From positions 1 through 5,439 of the forward strand of contig CAKPJE010000074.1 of NCBI GenBank assembly GCA_934162555.1: a DNA stretch of 5,439 nt, written 5' to 3'. This DNA comes from an uncultured Bacilli bacterium. GTDB taxonomy: Bacteria; Bacillota_I; Bacilli_A; RF39; UBA660. Below the pieces are notes generated by a model. That model saw nothing but the letters and a program-made list of their open reading frames with translations. It was not told the DNA's origin and ran no database searches. The position numbers were made by a program, and so were the translations under genes. The first letter of the stretch is position 1. Each line of letters opens with the position of its first letter. Below, in pieces: positions 1-5,213 of the stretch.

Positions 1-267
1 GACATACATTAGGATAAATAGATTTTCTGAAAATTCTATTTTTTTCATTAGTAATAATATAATTACGGTTACGATTGTAGTTATTATGAATATTAATCCT
101 CCCATTGTTGGGATACCGTTTTTTTTCTTATGTTTTTCTTGTAAGTATATACTTACTGATTGTCCTATATGAAATTTTTTTAGGATTGGGATTAGTATTA
201 GTCCTAAGATTATTGCTAGTGTAAATCCAATCATCATTGCCATTGTTGCTTTTGCTAGTATTAACAT
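1..267 (-). CDS. mraY: MraY N-terminal part (phospho-N-acetylmuramoyl-pentapeptide transferase), runs off the left edge
   Basis: Translating the minus strand from ATG at 267 gives 89 open codons down to base 1 with no stop, so the gene is cut by the window edge; full MraY is usually about 320 residues. MraY is an integral membrane enzyme that transfers phospho-MurNAc-pentapeptide from UDP to undecaprenyl phosphate, giving lipid I in peptidoglycan synthesis. The evidence is a first membrane helix at about residues 8-30, then FHIGQSVS (32-39), then the family motif HKKKNGIPTMGG (46-57), then a second helix starting GLIFIITTIV (57-66). Order and spacing match the N-terminus of Bacillus-type MraY. 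The start is supported by AGGAG at 280-276, 8 nt upstream. It is downstream of a HAD gene rather than of ftsI or other division genes, so the usual cell-wall cluster is interrupted on its upstream side. Catalytic aspartates lie outside the window and cannot be checked. Confidence 0.93.
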   Translation of the reverse strand, partial: MLILAKATMAMMIGFTLAIILGLILIPILKKFHIGQSVSIYLQEKHKKKNGIPTMGGLIFIITTIVTVIILLLMKKIEFSENLFILMYV

Positions 268-285
268 ATAATCATCTCCTATCTA

Positions 286-314
286 ATTATATATTGTTTT
301 ATTTTGTATTGCAA
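286..314 (-). promoter_or_regulatory. Putative sigma-A promoter for mraY
   Basis: TTGCAA (314-309), a 17-nt spacer and TATAAT (291-286) lie between the terminator of the HAD gene and mraY. The predicted start site near 279 would fall at the Shine-Dalgarno sequence (280-276), giving an almost absent leader. The -10 may therefore be read one or two bases upstream, or mraY may partly depend on readthrough. The match is good but the geometry is tight. Confidence 0.5.
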
Positions 315-315
315 G

Positions 316-339
316 AAAAAAATAGATATATAATCTATT
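316..339 (-). terminator. AU-only intrinsic terminator after the HAD gene
   Basis: AATAGAT (339-333), loop TATAT (332-328) and ATCTATT (327-321) form a 7-bp hairpin that overlaps the TAA stop codon, followed by five more U residues (320-316). The stem holds a single G-C pair, so it is weak, but it resembles the other AT-rich terminators in this window. Confidence 0.6.
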
Positions 340-835
340 ATTTGCAAATTTCGAATATTTTATTTAAGTCATCGATAACAATAAATTCACTTTGTTTTGG
401 TTTAGTAGAAAATTTGATACCAATTCCACCTTCGCTTTTCCATTCTACTAAGTTACTTGTATAGTCATCTACCAATATAGCATCTTTGGTATGAACCATT
501 TTGGTTTTTGATATTGCTTTTGGGACCGGAATAACAGTTATATCATCATAAAACTTTCTGATAAATTTTACTTTTTCTATTGCTTCTTCTAAAGAATTAA
601 CGTGAGTTAAAATAGCAACATTAAATTTTTGAGAATCGTTTAATTTTTTTACTTTTTCTATCGCTCCATTAATTTCATCAGTTTCTGAGAGCAATTGTTT
701 CCAATCGATGCATTTATAAAATTTACTTACTGCTTCATTGTCTTTCTTGTCGATATTTTCTTCTTCCATCATTTGATATGTTTTATTTATTGTGTCCATT
801 ATTACACCATCAAAATCGATATATAAATTTTTCAT
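338..835 (-). CDS. HAD-superfamily hydrolase, 5'-nucleotidase-like, small capless form
   Basis: The 165-residue protein shows the four HAD motifs in order. Motif I is DFDGV at 7-11, where Asp7 would be the nucleophile and Asp9 the general acid/base. Motif II is AILTH with Thr77. A motif III lysine falls around 110-112 (SKTK). Motif IV is ILVDDYTSN at 120-128, with metal-binding Asp123 and Asp124. HAD enzymes of this layout remove phosphate from small molecules; the VDDYTSNL form recalls NT5C-type 5'(3')-deoxyribonucleotidases, but the substrate cannot be read from sequence. The protein should be cytosolic, as no signal peptide or membrane helix is seen. The start is supported by AAGGTGG at 846-840, 4 nt before the ATG. 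It appears to be a single-gene transcription unit between its own promoter and terminator. Confidence 0.85.
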   Translation of the reverse strand: MKNLYIDFDGVIMDTINKTYQMMEEENIDKKDNEAVSKFYKCIDWKQLLSETDEINGAIEKVKKLNDSQKFNVAILTHVNSLEEAIEKVKFIRKFYDDITVIPVPKAISKTKMVHTKDAILVDDYTSNLVEWKSEGGIGIKFSTKPKQSEFIVIDDLNKIFEICK

Positions 836-856
836 GAGTCCACCTTCTTTTTATGT

Positions 857-884
857 ATTATATCATAATAATATGCTTTTTCAA
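857..884 (-). promoter_or_regulatory. Extended -10 promoter for the HAD gene
   Basis: TTGAAA (884-879), a 16-nt spacer and TATAAT (862-857), with TG one base upstream of the -10 (TGATATAAT). The predicted start site near 850 gives a leader of about 15 nt. The first bases of the -35 come from the U-run that ends the preceding gene's transcript. Confidence 0.7.
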
Positions 885-902
885 AAAAAATAGTATTGTT
901 TT
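883..902 (-). terminator. Weak terminator-like AU hairpin after the CYTH gene
   Basis: AAAA-C-AAT (902-895), loop ACT (894-892) and ATT-T-TTTT (891-884) pair with one C-U mismatch, and the 3' arm is itself a run of U residues down to 883. There is no G-C pair, so efficiency is doubtful; the T-run in the right place is the main argument. Confidence 0.3.
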
Positions 903-909
903 ATATTTA

Positions 910-1530
910 TTATTTTTCATCTATAACTGGCATTTCTTTATCAAAAGTTACAATATTATATTGTTTGATATTTTGACTTTGACATAGTTCTCTATATTTG
1001 TCATCCCATGATAGTCTGTAAGCATTTTCTATTTGAAGGCCTAGTTTTTTAACCCATTTTTCTACTGTTTTCTTACTATCATTTTTACTTTCAATTTCTA
1101 GTGCCAAACCAAATGGGTATTCATCTAAAGCAATTTCGATTTCTTCATTTTCAAAAACATTTCTATATCTTTCATAGCTTTCTATCAATTTAAAATGCAT
1201 AACTTGCTCAACTATATAAATAAAATTGTCGTAATTGTCTATGTATACTTCTTTTTCTTCTTCACTATTAACATTCCCTTTAGTTGTATCTTTTAATCTT
1301 CGTTTCCAACTTAATTTAGATATTACTTGGTTTTGGTTTTTAGAGATTCTTACTCTAAATCTTCCATCTATTTCTTTGTTATAAAAACTATATTTTTCAC
1401 ATGCATGATCATATTGACTTGTTTTTTCATATGTCCTTGGTTTTTGTTTCAATTCTGTGAACACTTTTAATTTTTCAATTAGATTTTTTAGTTCTTTACT
1501 ATTATAATAAAATCTCACTTCGTATTCCAT
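910..1530 (-). CDS. CYTH-domain protein (triphosphate tunnel metalloenzyme-like)
   Basis: The 206-residue protein has the alternating charged-residue strands of the CYTH fold, an eight-stranded tunnel that binds triphosphates: EYEVRF (2-7), GRFRVRIS (56-63), SKLSWKRR (71-78), EEKEVYI (91-97), YERYRNVF (119-126) and EIALDEYPFGLALEIE (132-147). The last two are the most typical: paired Arg on one strand, then a strand with acidic residues, a turn, and ALEIE. Known family members are triphosphatases (inorganic or thiamine triphosphate) and class IV adenylate cyclases; which applies here is unknown. The N-terminal signature is imperfect, ending in Arg6 where the usual ExExK has Lys. Residues after about 150 form a helical tail. 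It is probably cytosolic. The start is set by AAGGAG ending 5 nt before the ATG at 1530. The gene lies between a terminator upstream and the HAD gene downstream, 74 nt away. Confidence 0.75.
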   Translation of the reverse strand: MEYEVRFYYNSKELKNLIEKLKVFTELKQKPRTYEKTSQYDHACEKYSFYNKEIDGRFRVRISKNQNQVISKLSWKRRLKDTTKGNVNSEEEKEVYIDNYDNFIYIVEQVMHFKLIESYERYRNVFENEEIEIALDEYPFGLALEIESKNDSKKTVEKWVKKLGLQIENAYRLSWDDKYRELCQSQNIKQYNIVTFDKEMPVIDEK

Positions 1531-1549
1531 AGCTACTCCTTATAATTTT

Positions 1550-1578
1550 ATGTTATATTTTTTATATCAACATGTCAA
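1550..1578 (-). promoter_or_regulatory. Promoter for the CYTH gene
   Basis: A perfect TTGACA at 1578-1573 is followed after 17 nt by TAACAT (1555-1550), or after 15 nt by the better hexamer TATAAC (1557-1552). It sits 10 nt beyond the U-run of the upstream terminator. The leader would be roughly 13 nt. Confidence 0.6.
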
Positions 1579-1588
1579 TAAAAAGTTC

Positions 1589-1615
1589 AAAAAAAAGTGC
1601 TTTTTAAACACTTTT
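1589..1615 (-). terminator. Intrinsic terminator of the cadherin-like surface protein gene
   Basis: AAAAGTGTTT (1615-1606), loop AAA (1605-1603) and AAGCACTTTT (1602-1593) form a 10-bp stem with one G-U pair. The run of eight T residues (1596-1589) continues from the 3' arm. The hairpin includes the last codons and the stop codon of the gene. Confidence 0.85.
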
Positions 1616-3076
1616 ATTTTTTAAAATTCTATATTTTTTATTTAATATAATGATTATTATAGTTAAAGTTAAAATAACTGCTATTAATATTCCTATTACA
1701 ATATATAAATTACCAACTGTTGGTACTTCATTTAAATGAATAGTATAAGTCATTTCATTTCCATTTGTATCGCCAATTACTTTTATTTTTATGTCATTAG
1801 GATTACTTTTTAAATTACTATTTCCAAATATATTTACTTTAGATGTTTTATTTAATTCATAACCAAAATCTAAAGAATTGACATTTTTATCAAAATTAAT
1901 TGTATATTCATAGATATTAGGATCAAACGAAGGCATTAGTTCATAACCATATATTTTTAAATCTTTTAAAACTGCTTCTTCTTCATTTAGTCTTTTAATA
2001 TTATAAACATACTCACTTTTCAAACCATTTTCTGCTACTACTTCAATTGTATATCTATTATCCCCTACTTTTAAATCTATTTCTTCTTTAGCATTATAGG
2101 TAGCTTTTAAATCATTTGTTTTTGCTTCTACTAAAATACTTTTTACATCGTATGGTACAGTTATATTATAATTATATTGTGTCATCACAAAATCATAAGG
2201 AACTGTTTTTAAATCATCTTTATTTTTTAAAACAACATTTTTTAAGCTTGAATCTCCTGATCTTTCATCAGCTGCTCTTATAACTGTTAAATAATATTTT
2301 CTTTCACTTCCTGATTCTGCTTTACTTGTAATAATAAATTTATTTTCACCTGTAACTAAATATTGATTTCCTCTGCCTGTTAGAATACATTTTTCTTCAC
2401 ATGATGCACCTATATTTATGTTACTTACATTATAATCAACATATACTACATAGCTATTAATTTCTTTATCAAAATCAGGCATTAATTTTCCTTTATTTAC
2501 ATTTAATGATTTTAAATAGCTATTATCATTTAAACCATTTATATGATAATCTAAAGTATTAGTAATTGCCTTACCACATACATTTCCACTGTAACAAATT
2601 AAGTCGTGTTCACCTGTTTCTAAGTAAATACTTGTATCTTGTTGTGCAACATTTTCTTTTACTTTGAATTTAATTGATGCAATTAAATATTCTTTATTTT
2701 CTTCTAAAACTTCATAATTTTCACTTGGGAAGCTGTAATTATATATAAGTAATTGGTTTTTAGTTTCTGTTACATATGGTGTATAACCACTTATTGAGTT
2801 CAAAATCCATTTACCATCATTTCCAATAAAACCATTATTTGTTTCAGAAACAATACCAAAGATATAACTGTTATATCTTATCATTGCAGTTCCTTCTTTA
2901 GGGCTTAATTCATCACAATTTGAATTACATTTTATGATGTAATCAATAGTAATTATATCTCCTGGATTTAAATTTTTATTTTCTGTTTTATATTTTAATT
3001 CTGTTGTTATTGGTGCGAGTGCATATACATTTAAACTACATAATAATAGAGTTACAAAAAGAATTAGTTTTTTCAT
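1604..3076 (-). CDS. Secreted, membrane-anchored protein: cohesin-like N-terminal domain plus three cadherin-like (PF12733-type) domains
   Basis: The 490-residue protein begins with a Sec signal peptide (MKK, hydrophobic 4-15, likely cleavage after Ala19). Residues about 24-178 form a beta-rich region with NPGDIITIDYIIK (37-49), reminiscent of cohesin-like or Ig-like folds. Three related modules follow at about 187-267, 277-362 and 368-449. Each starts with a LKSLNV/LKNVVL/LKDLKI strand, has a Tyr-rich YxYxI/V strand, and ends in a YYLTVIR, YVYNIKR or TYTIHLNE strand, the pattern of bacterial cadherin-like beta-sandwich domains. A membrane helix at about 456-478 and the tail NKKYRILKNKSV anchor the protein with the bulk outside. 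Cysteine pairs occur at 50/54, 161/167 and 226/230. A sugar-binding or adhesive role at the cell surface is only a guess. AAGG and AGGT sit a few bases before the ATG. It has its own promoter and terminator. Confidence 0.85.
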   Translation of the reverse strand: MKKLILFVTLLLCSLNVYALAPITTELKYKTENKNLNPGDIITIDYIIKCNSNCDELSPKEGTAMIRYNSYIFGIVSETNNGFIGNDGKWILNSISGYTPYVTETKNQLLIYNYSFPSENYEVLEENKEYLIASIKFKVKENVAQQDTSIYLETGEHDLICYSGNVCGKAITNTLDYHINGLNDNSYLKSLNVNKGKLMPDFDKEINSYVVYVDYNVSNINIGASCEEKCILTGRGNQYLVTGENKFIITSKAESGSERKYYLTVIRAADERSGDSSLKNVVLKNKDDLKTVPYDFVMTQYNYNITVPYDVKSILVEAKTNDLKATYNAKEEIDLKVGDNRYTIEVVAENGLKSEYVYNIKRLNEEEAVLKDLKIYGYELMPSFDPNIYEYTINFDKNVNSLDFGYELNKTSKVNIFGNSNLKSNPNDIKIKVIGDTNGNEMTYTIHLNEVPTVGNLYIVIGILIAVILTLTIIIIILNKKYRILKNKSV

Positions 3077-3096
3077 ATTTACCTACCTTCTATTTT

Positions 3097-3125
3097 AGTA
3101 TAGCACATTTGAAGTTTAAAAAAAA
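3097..3125 (-). promoter_or_regulatory. Extended -10 promoter for the surface-protein gene
   Basis: TGCTATACT (3105-3097) is an extended -10. With a 17-nt spacer the -35 position falls at 3125-3120, which is only TTTTTT and belongs to the rplT terminator U-run, so recognition would rest on the extended -10. The predicted start near 3090 leaves a 5' leader of about 14 nt. Confidence 0.5.
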
Positions 3126-3142
3126 GATGTTTTCACACCTTT
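3118..3142 (-). terminator. Intrinsic terminator of the infC-rpmI-rplT operon
   Basis: AAAGGTGT (3142-3135), tetraloop GAAA (3134-3131) and ACATCTTT (3130-3123) form an 8-bp stem with one G-U pair and a stable GNRA loop, followed by T residues to 3118. It begins inside the rplT stop codon. Confidence 0.9.
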
Positions 3143-3659
3143 ATTTTGATAATGCTTCAACTAGTTCAGCTTTTTTCATTGAAGAAAACCCTTCAATATT
3201 TGCTTTTTTAGCTAATTCTTTTAATTCAGCTACTGTTAATTTAGAAAAGTCTTTAGTTTCTTCTTTTGTTTCTTTTTTAGTTTCTTTTACTTCTACTGTT
3301 TTACCTTCTAAAGCAGCTTTAGCTGTATTAACTAAATTTGTAAATGCTTTTGGATCAGCAATTGCAACTTCTGAAAGCATTTTTCTATTAACTTCAACAC
3401 CTGCTTTAGCTAGTCCATTTATGAATTTAGAATAACTGATGTCATTTTGACGGCAAGCAGCATTAATTCTTGTAATCCATAATTTTCTAAAATCTCTTTT
3501 CTTTTGTCTTCTATCTCTGTAAGCATAACTTAATGAATGCATTACTTGTTCTTTGGCTGTTCTGTATAAACGATGTTTAGAACCAAAATATCCTTTTGCT
3601 TCGTTTAAAACTTTTTTACGACGAGCAGCATGAATTGTTCCACCTTTAACTCTTGGCAT
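3141..3659 (-). CDS. rplT: 50S ribosomal protein L20 with C-terminal Rho_N/SAP-like extension
   Basis: Residues 1-119 are a complete L20: MPRVKGG start, the basic helix with KKVLNEAKGYFGSKHRLYRTA (16-36), RDRRQKKRDFRKLWITRINAACR (48-70), then the globular end SYSKFINGLAKAGVEVNRKMLSEVA. L20 binds 23S rRNA early in 50S assembly and, in Firmicutes, also represses its own operon through the leader RNA. Normal L20 ends near 117-120 residues. This one has 172, adding a Lys/Glu/Thr-rich linker (about 120-138) and a small helical domain at 139-172 (LTVAELKELAKKANIEGF and MKKAELVEALSK) that matches the Rho N-terminal or SAP-like helix-extended-helix fold, known to bind nucleic acids. The start is fixed by AGGAGG 7 nt upstream, overlapping the rpmI stop; the gap to rpmI is 12 nt. 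It is the last gene of the operon. Confidence 0.97.
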   Translation of the reverse strand: MPRVKGGTIHAARRKKVLNEAKGYFGSKHRLYRTAKEQVMHSLSYAYRDRRQKKRDFRKLWITRINAACRQNDISYSKFINGLAKAGVEVNRKMLSEVAIADPKAFTNLVNTAKAALEGKTVEVKETKKETKEETKDFSKLTVAELKELAKKANIEGFSSMKKAELVEALSK

Positions 3660-3671
3660 ATTTCTTCCTCC

Positions 3672-3866
3672 TTATTTTACTATTAAACTCTTTATTCTTT
3701 TTAAATCTGTTTTATCTAAAGCAGATCCATTAGCGCAACTTCTACTAAAACTCGCTGGTTTTTTACCAGTATTATGTCTACTTCCTGGTTTTCCAATTTT
3801 AATAGAGCCACTTTGTCTGATGTTTAGAACTTTTTTTGTTCCTTTATGTGTTTTTAATTTTGGCAT
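3672..3866 (-). CDS. rpmI: 50S ribosomal protein L35, divergent
   Basis: The 64-residue protein has the usual length and both conserved ends of L35: MPKLKTHKGTKK at 1-12 and DKTDLKRIKSLI at 51-62. Its place between infC and rplT is the standard one. The middle is unusual: where most L35 proteins carry a dense Arg/Lys run (RKRKRxLRK type), this one reads GKKPASFSRSCANGSAL (34-50), far less basic and containing Cys44. L35 binds 23S rRNA in the large subunit. The start is set by AGGAGG located 5 nt before the ATG; the TAG stop of infC is part of the same TAGGAGG string, so termination of infC and initiation of rpmI are probably coupled (gap 9 nt). Confidence 0.95.
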   Translation of the reverse strand: MPKLKTHKGTKKVLNIRQSGSIKIGKPGSRHNTGKKPASFSRSCANGSALDKTDLKRIKSLIVK

Positions 3867-3875
3867 AAAATCCTC

Positions 3876-4406
3876 CTATTTTTCTTTTTTGGGTGCTAGA
3901 ATCATAGTCATTGTACGAGCTTCTAAGATTGGTTTTTGTTCAACTTGTGAACAACTTTCTAAAGCTTCTGCAAATCTTAATAAAACTTTTAGACCTAAAT
4001 CAGTATGTGCCATTTCTCTTCCTCTAAAGCGAATTGATGCTTTTACTTTATGTCCTTTTTCTAGATACTTAGACGCTTGTTTTACTTTTGTATCAAAGTC
4101 ATGAACATCAATTGTAACAGATAAACGATACTCTTTTAATTCAAGGTTAGTTTCTCTTTGTTTTTTTAGATTTTCTTTATTTTTTTTCTTGTTTTCATAC
4201 TTAAATTTGTTATAATCCATTATTTTACATACCGGTGGATTACTGTTTGGATTGATTAGTACTAAATCAAATCCAGCATATGATGCTAATGTTAATGCAT
4301 CTTTAAGTATTTTGGTTCCTAATTGTTCACCCTTTGGTCCAATAACCATTACTTCTTTTGCTCTTATTTGTTCATTGATAAACAAATTTTTTTCTTTATT
4401 TGCGAT
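3876..4406 (-). CDS. infC: Translation initiation factor IF-3, ATC start codon
   Basis: With ATC as initiator this is 176 residues (MANKEKNLFINEQIRAKEV as translated), the normal IF-3 length. IF-3 binds the 30S subunit, prevents 50S joining and checks the start codon and initiator tRNA. The N-terminal domain covers NEQIRAKEVMVIGPKGEQLG and CKIMDYNKFKYE. A lysine-rich linker (ENKKKNKENLKKQRE) follows, then the C-terminal domain with SVTIDVHDFDTKVKQASKYL, KVKASIRFRGREMAH and the ending MILAPKK. An ATG exists in frame six codons upstream (4424), but it lies at the end of the terminator U-run with no Shine-Dalgarno; GGAGGTG (4419-4413) sits exactly for ATC at 4406. First gene of the infC-rpmI-rplT operon. 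Restricting initiation to ATC lets excess IF-3 discriminate against its own message, as established for AUU in E. coli. Confidence 0.95.
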   Translation of the reverse strand: MANKEKNLFINEQIRAKEVMVIGPKGEQLGTKILKDALTLASYAGFDLVLINPNSNPPVCKIMDYNKFKYENKKKNKENLKKQRETNLELKEYRLSVTIDVHDFDTKVKQASKYLEKGHKVKASIRFRGREMAHTDLGLKVLLRFAEALESCSQVEQKPILEARTMTMILAPKKEK

Positions 4407-4419
4407 ACCCGACACCTCC
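4404..4419 (-). promoter_or_regulatory. infC ribosome binding site and non-canonical ATC start
   Basis: GGAGGTG (4419-4413), a 6-nt spacer and ATC (4406-4404). The competing in-frame TTG (4421) and GTG (4415) overlap the Shine-Dalgarno itself and cannot use it. The ATG at 4424 lies upstream of it. Confidence 0.88.
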
Positions 4420-4424
4420 AACAT

Positions 4425-4452
4425 AAAAAAAGTGGTTTTAAATATCCACTTT
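4425..4452 (-). terminator. Leader attenuator terminator upstream of infC
   Basis: AAAGTGG (4452-4446), a 10-nt loop and CCACTTT (4435-4429) form a 7-bp stem continuing into further T residues to 4425. It ends just before the infC Shine-Dalgarno, so it lies inside the operon's own 5' leader rather than after a gene. Its 5' arm is shared with the antiterminator helix. Confidence 0.82.
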
Positions 4453-4536
4453 AAAAAGACTTAACAAAGCTTTTTACCTATTACTATTATAATCAGGTGA
4501 GAAAATGGATATTTCTTCTTTCTTTTTTTAAATTTC
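4425..4536 (-). promoter_or_regulatory. L20-type leader RNA with antiterminator
   Basis: From the predicted start near 4536 the leader can fold as a closed junction. P1 is 13 bp between 4514-4502 (AAATATCCATTTT) and 4452-4440 (AAAGTGGATATTT), with one G-U pair. P2 is 8 bp between 4498-4490 and 4483-4476 (ACCT, bulged G4494, ATTA with TAATAGGT). P3 is 9 bp between 4475-4467 and 4462-4453, with a bulged U4459. P2 abuts P3, and P3 abuts P1. P1 uses the 5' arm of the terminator (4452-4446), so the two are mutually exclusive, as in an attenuator. Position, neighbours and layout fit the Firmicutes L20 leader, in which L20 controls premature termination before infC. The exact match to that family was not tested. 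Confidence 0.75.
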
Positions 4537-4542
4537 TATCTT

Positions 4543-4571
4543 ATTATACTTATTTAATATATGTTTGTCAA
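4543..4571 (-). promoter_or_regulatory. Consensus sigma-A promoter of the infC-rpmI-rplT operon
   Basis: Perfect TTGACA (4571-4566), exactly 17 nt, perfect TATAAT (4548-4543). It starts 12 nt after the stop codon of the upstream membrane-protein gene. This is the only promoter here with both hexamers at full consensus, fitting a highly expressed ribosomal operon that is throttled afterwards by the leader. Confidence 0.93.
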
Positions 4572-4582
4572 CTTATTTTATT

Positions 4583-5161
4583 CTATTTTTCATCAATTAC
4601 TACAATTTTTTTATCTTCGCCATTTTTTATTTTAATTTTTTCGTATGAAAAATTAGTCCATACATCTATAAAGCAGTCTATTAGGAAGAAGATTCCTAGT
4701 ATTCTTATTAATAGTTTGGCTGCATCAAATGGGTTCATGATTACTACTATACCAAAAACTATAAATAGTATTGATACTACTAAGTCTACCCACCATTCAT
4801 CATATTTCATTTTTTTTAAATCGACGGCATGTTTTAATTTTTCAAAGGCATCCATTAATATTATCATTCCTGCTACAAATGGGATTATTGATACTAATAC
4901 TTCTGGATTGCAGATTAAGAATACTCCGCATATTATTGGTACTATTCCTACTGTTAAGCTATATTTTGAATATGTTGTTACTTTATTGTTAGATAAATAC
5001 CTTACAATATAATCTATTCCAAATAGCATTAATAGTCCGCCTATTATATAATTTATTATGTCATTTACTGTTCCTGGGAATATTACCATTAATAAACCTA
5101 AAATAAAATACACGATTGGCAAAAAATAATTAAATGTTTTTACTTTTTCTATAACTTTCAT
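4583..5161 (-). CDS. DUF308/HdeD-like six-helix membrane protein
   Basis: From ATG at 5161 the protein has 192 residues. An ATG two codons upstream (5167) touches the Shine-Dalgarno AAGGAAG (5174-5168), which is properly spaced (6 nt) only for 5161. Six hydrophobic helices fall at about 11-28, 34-54, 67-85, 88-106, 124-143 and 147-167. They form three hairpins, each with a G..(4)..NP or FP turn: GLLMVIFPG (22-30), GVFLICNPE (79-87), GIVVIMNPF (137-145). The second helix of each hairpin ends near an acidic residue (ID 49-50, MD 103-104, ID 161-162). This threefold pattern is typical of the DUF308 family, which includes E. coli acid-resistance protein HdeD; the function in Gram-positives is unknown. 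The charged C-terminus should be cytoplasmic. It has its own promoter. No terminator is visible before the infC promoter, so readthrough into the infC leader is possible. Confidence 0.85.
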   Translation of the reverse strand: MKVIEKVKTFNYFLPIVYFILGLLMVIFPGTVNDIINYIIGGLLMLFGIDYIVRYLSNNKVTTYSKYSLTVGIVPIICGVFLICNPEVLVSIIPFVAGMIILMDAFEKLKHAVDLKKMKYDEWWVDLVVSILFIVFGIVVIMNPFDAAKLLIRILGIFFLIDCFIDVWTNFSYEKIKIKNGEDKKIVVIDEK

Positions 5162-5184
5162 ATACATCTTCCTTAACTAAATTA

Positions 5185-5213
5185 ATTATATATCAAAGTA
5201 ATCAAAAAGTCTA
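5185..5213 (-). promoter_or_regulatory. Promoter for the DUF308 gene
   Basis: TAGACT (5213-5208), a 17-nt spacer and TATAAT (5190-5185), with a predicted start near 5178. The -35 hexamer lies inside the 3' arm of the preceding gene's terminator. Confidence 0.65.

Noticed and set aside
3255..3300. Short DNA repeats in the rplT linker
   Set aside because: They encode the KET-type linker and are explained by AAA/GAA/ACT codons; no separate repeat element or CRISPR-like spacing is present.
3004..3435. Plus-strand open frame across the rplT terminator
   Set aside because: It runs antisense through L20 and the start of the surface-protein gene; its low-complexity Ser/Phe content reflects the Lys/Glu-rich linker on the other strand.
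910..4620. CYTH and DUF308 proteins both end in VIDEK
   Set aside because: Five residues of common AT-rich codons shared by unrelated proteins; no further similarity at the DNA level, so probably chance.
4497..5012. Long plus-strand open frame opposite the DUF308 gene and infC promoter
   Set aside because: It covers the antisense of a clear membrane protein and of a consensus promoter, has no ribosome site, and its composition is just the complement of hydrophobic codons.
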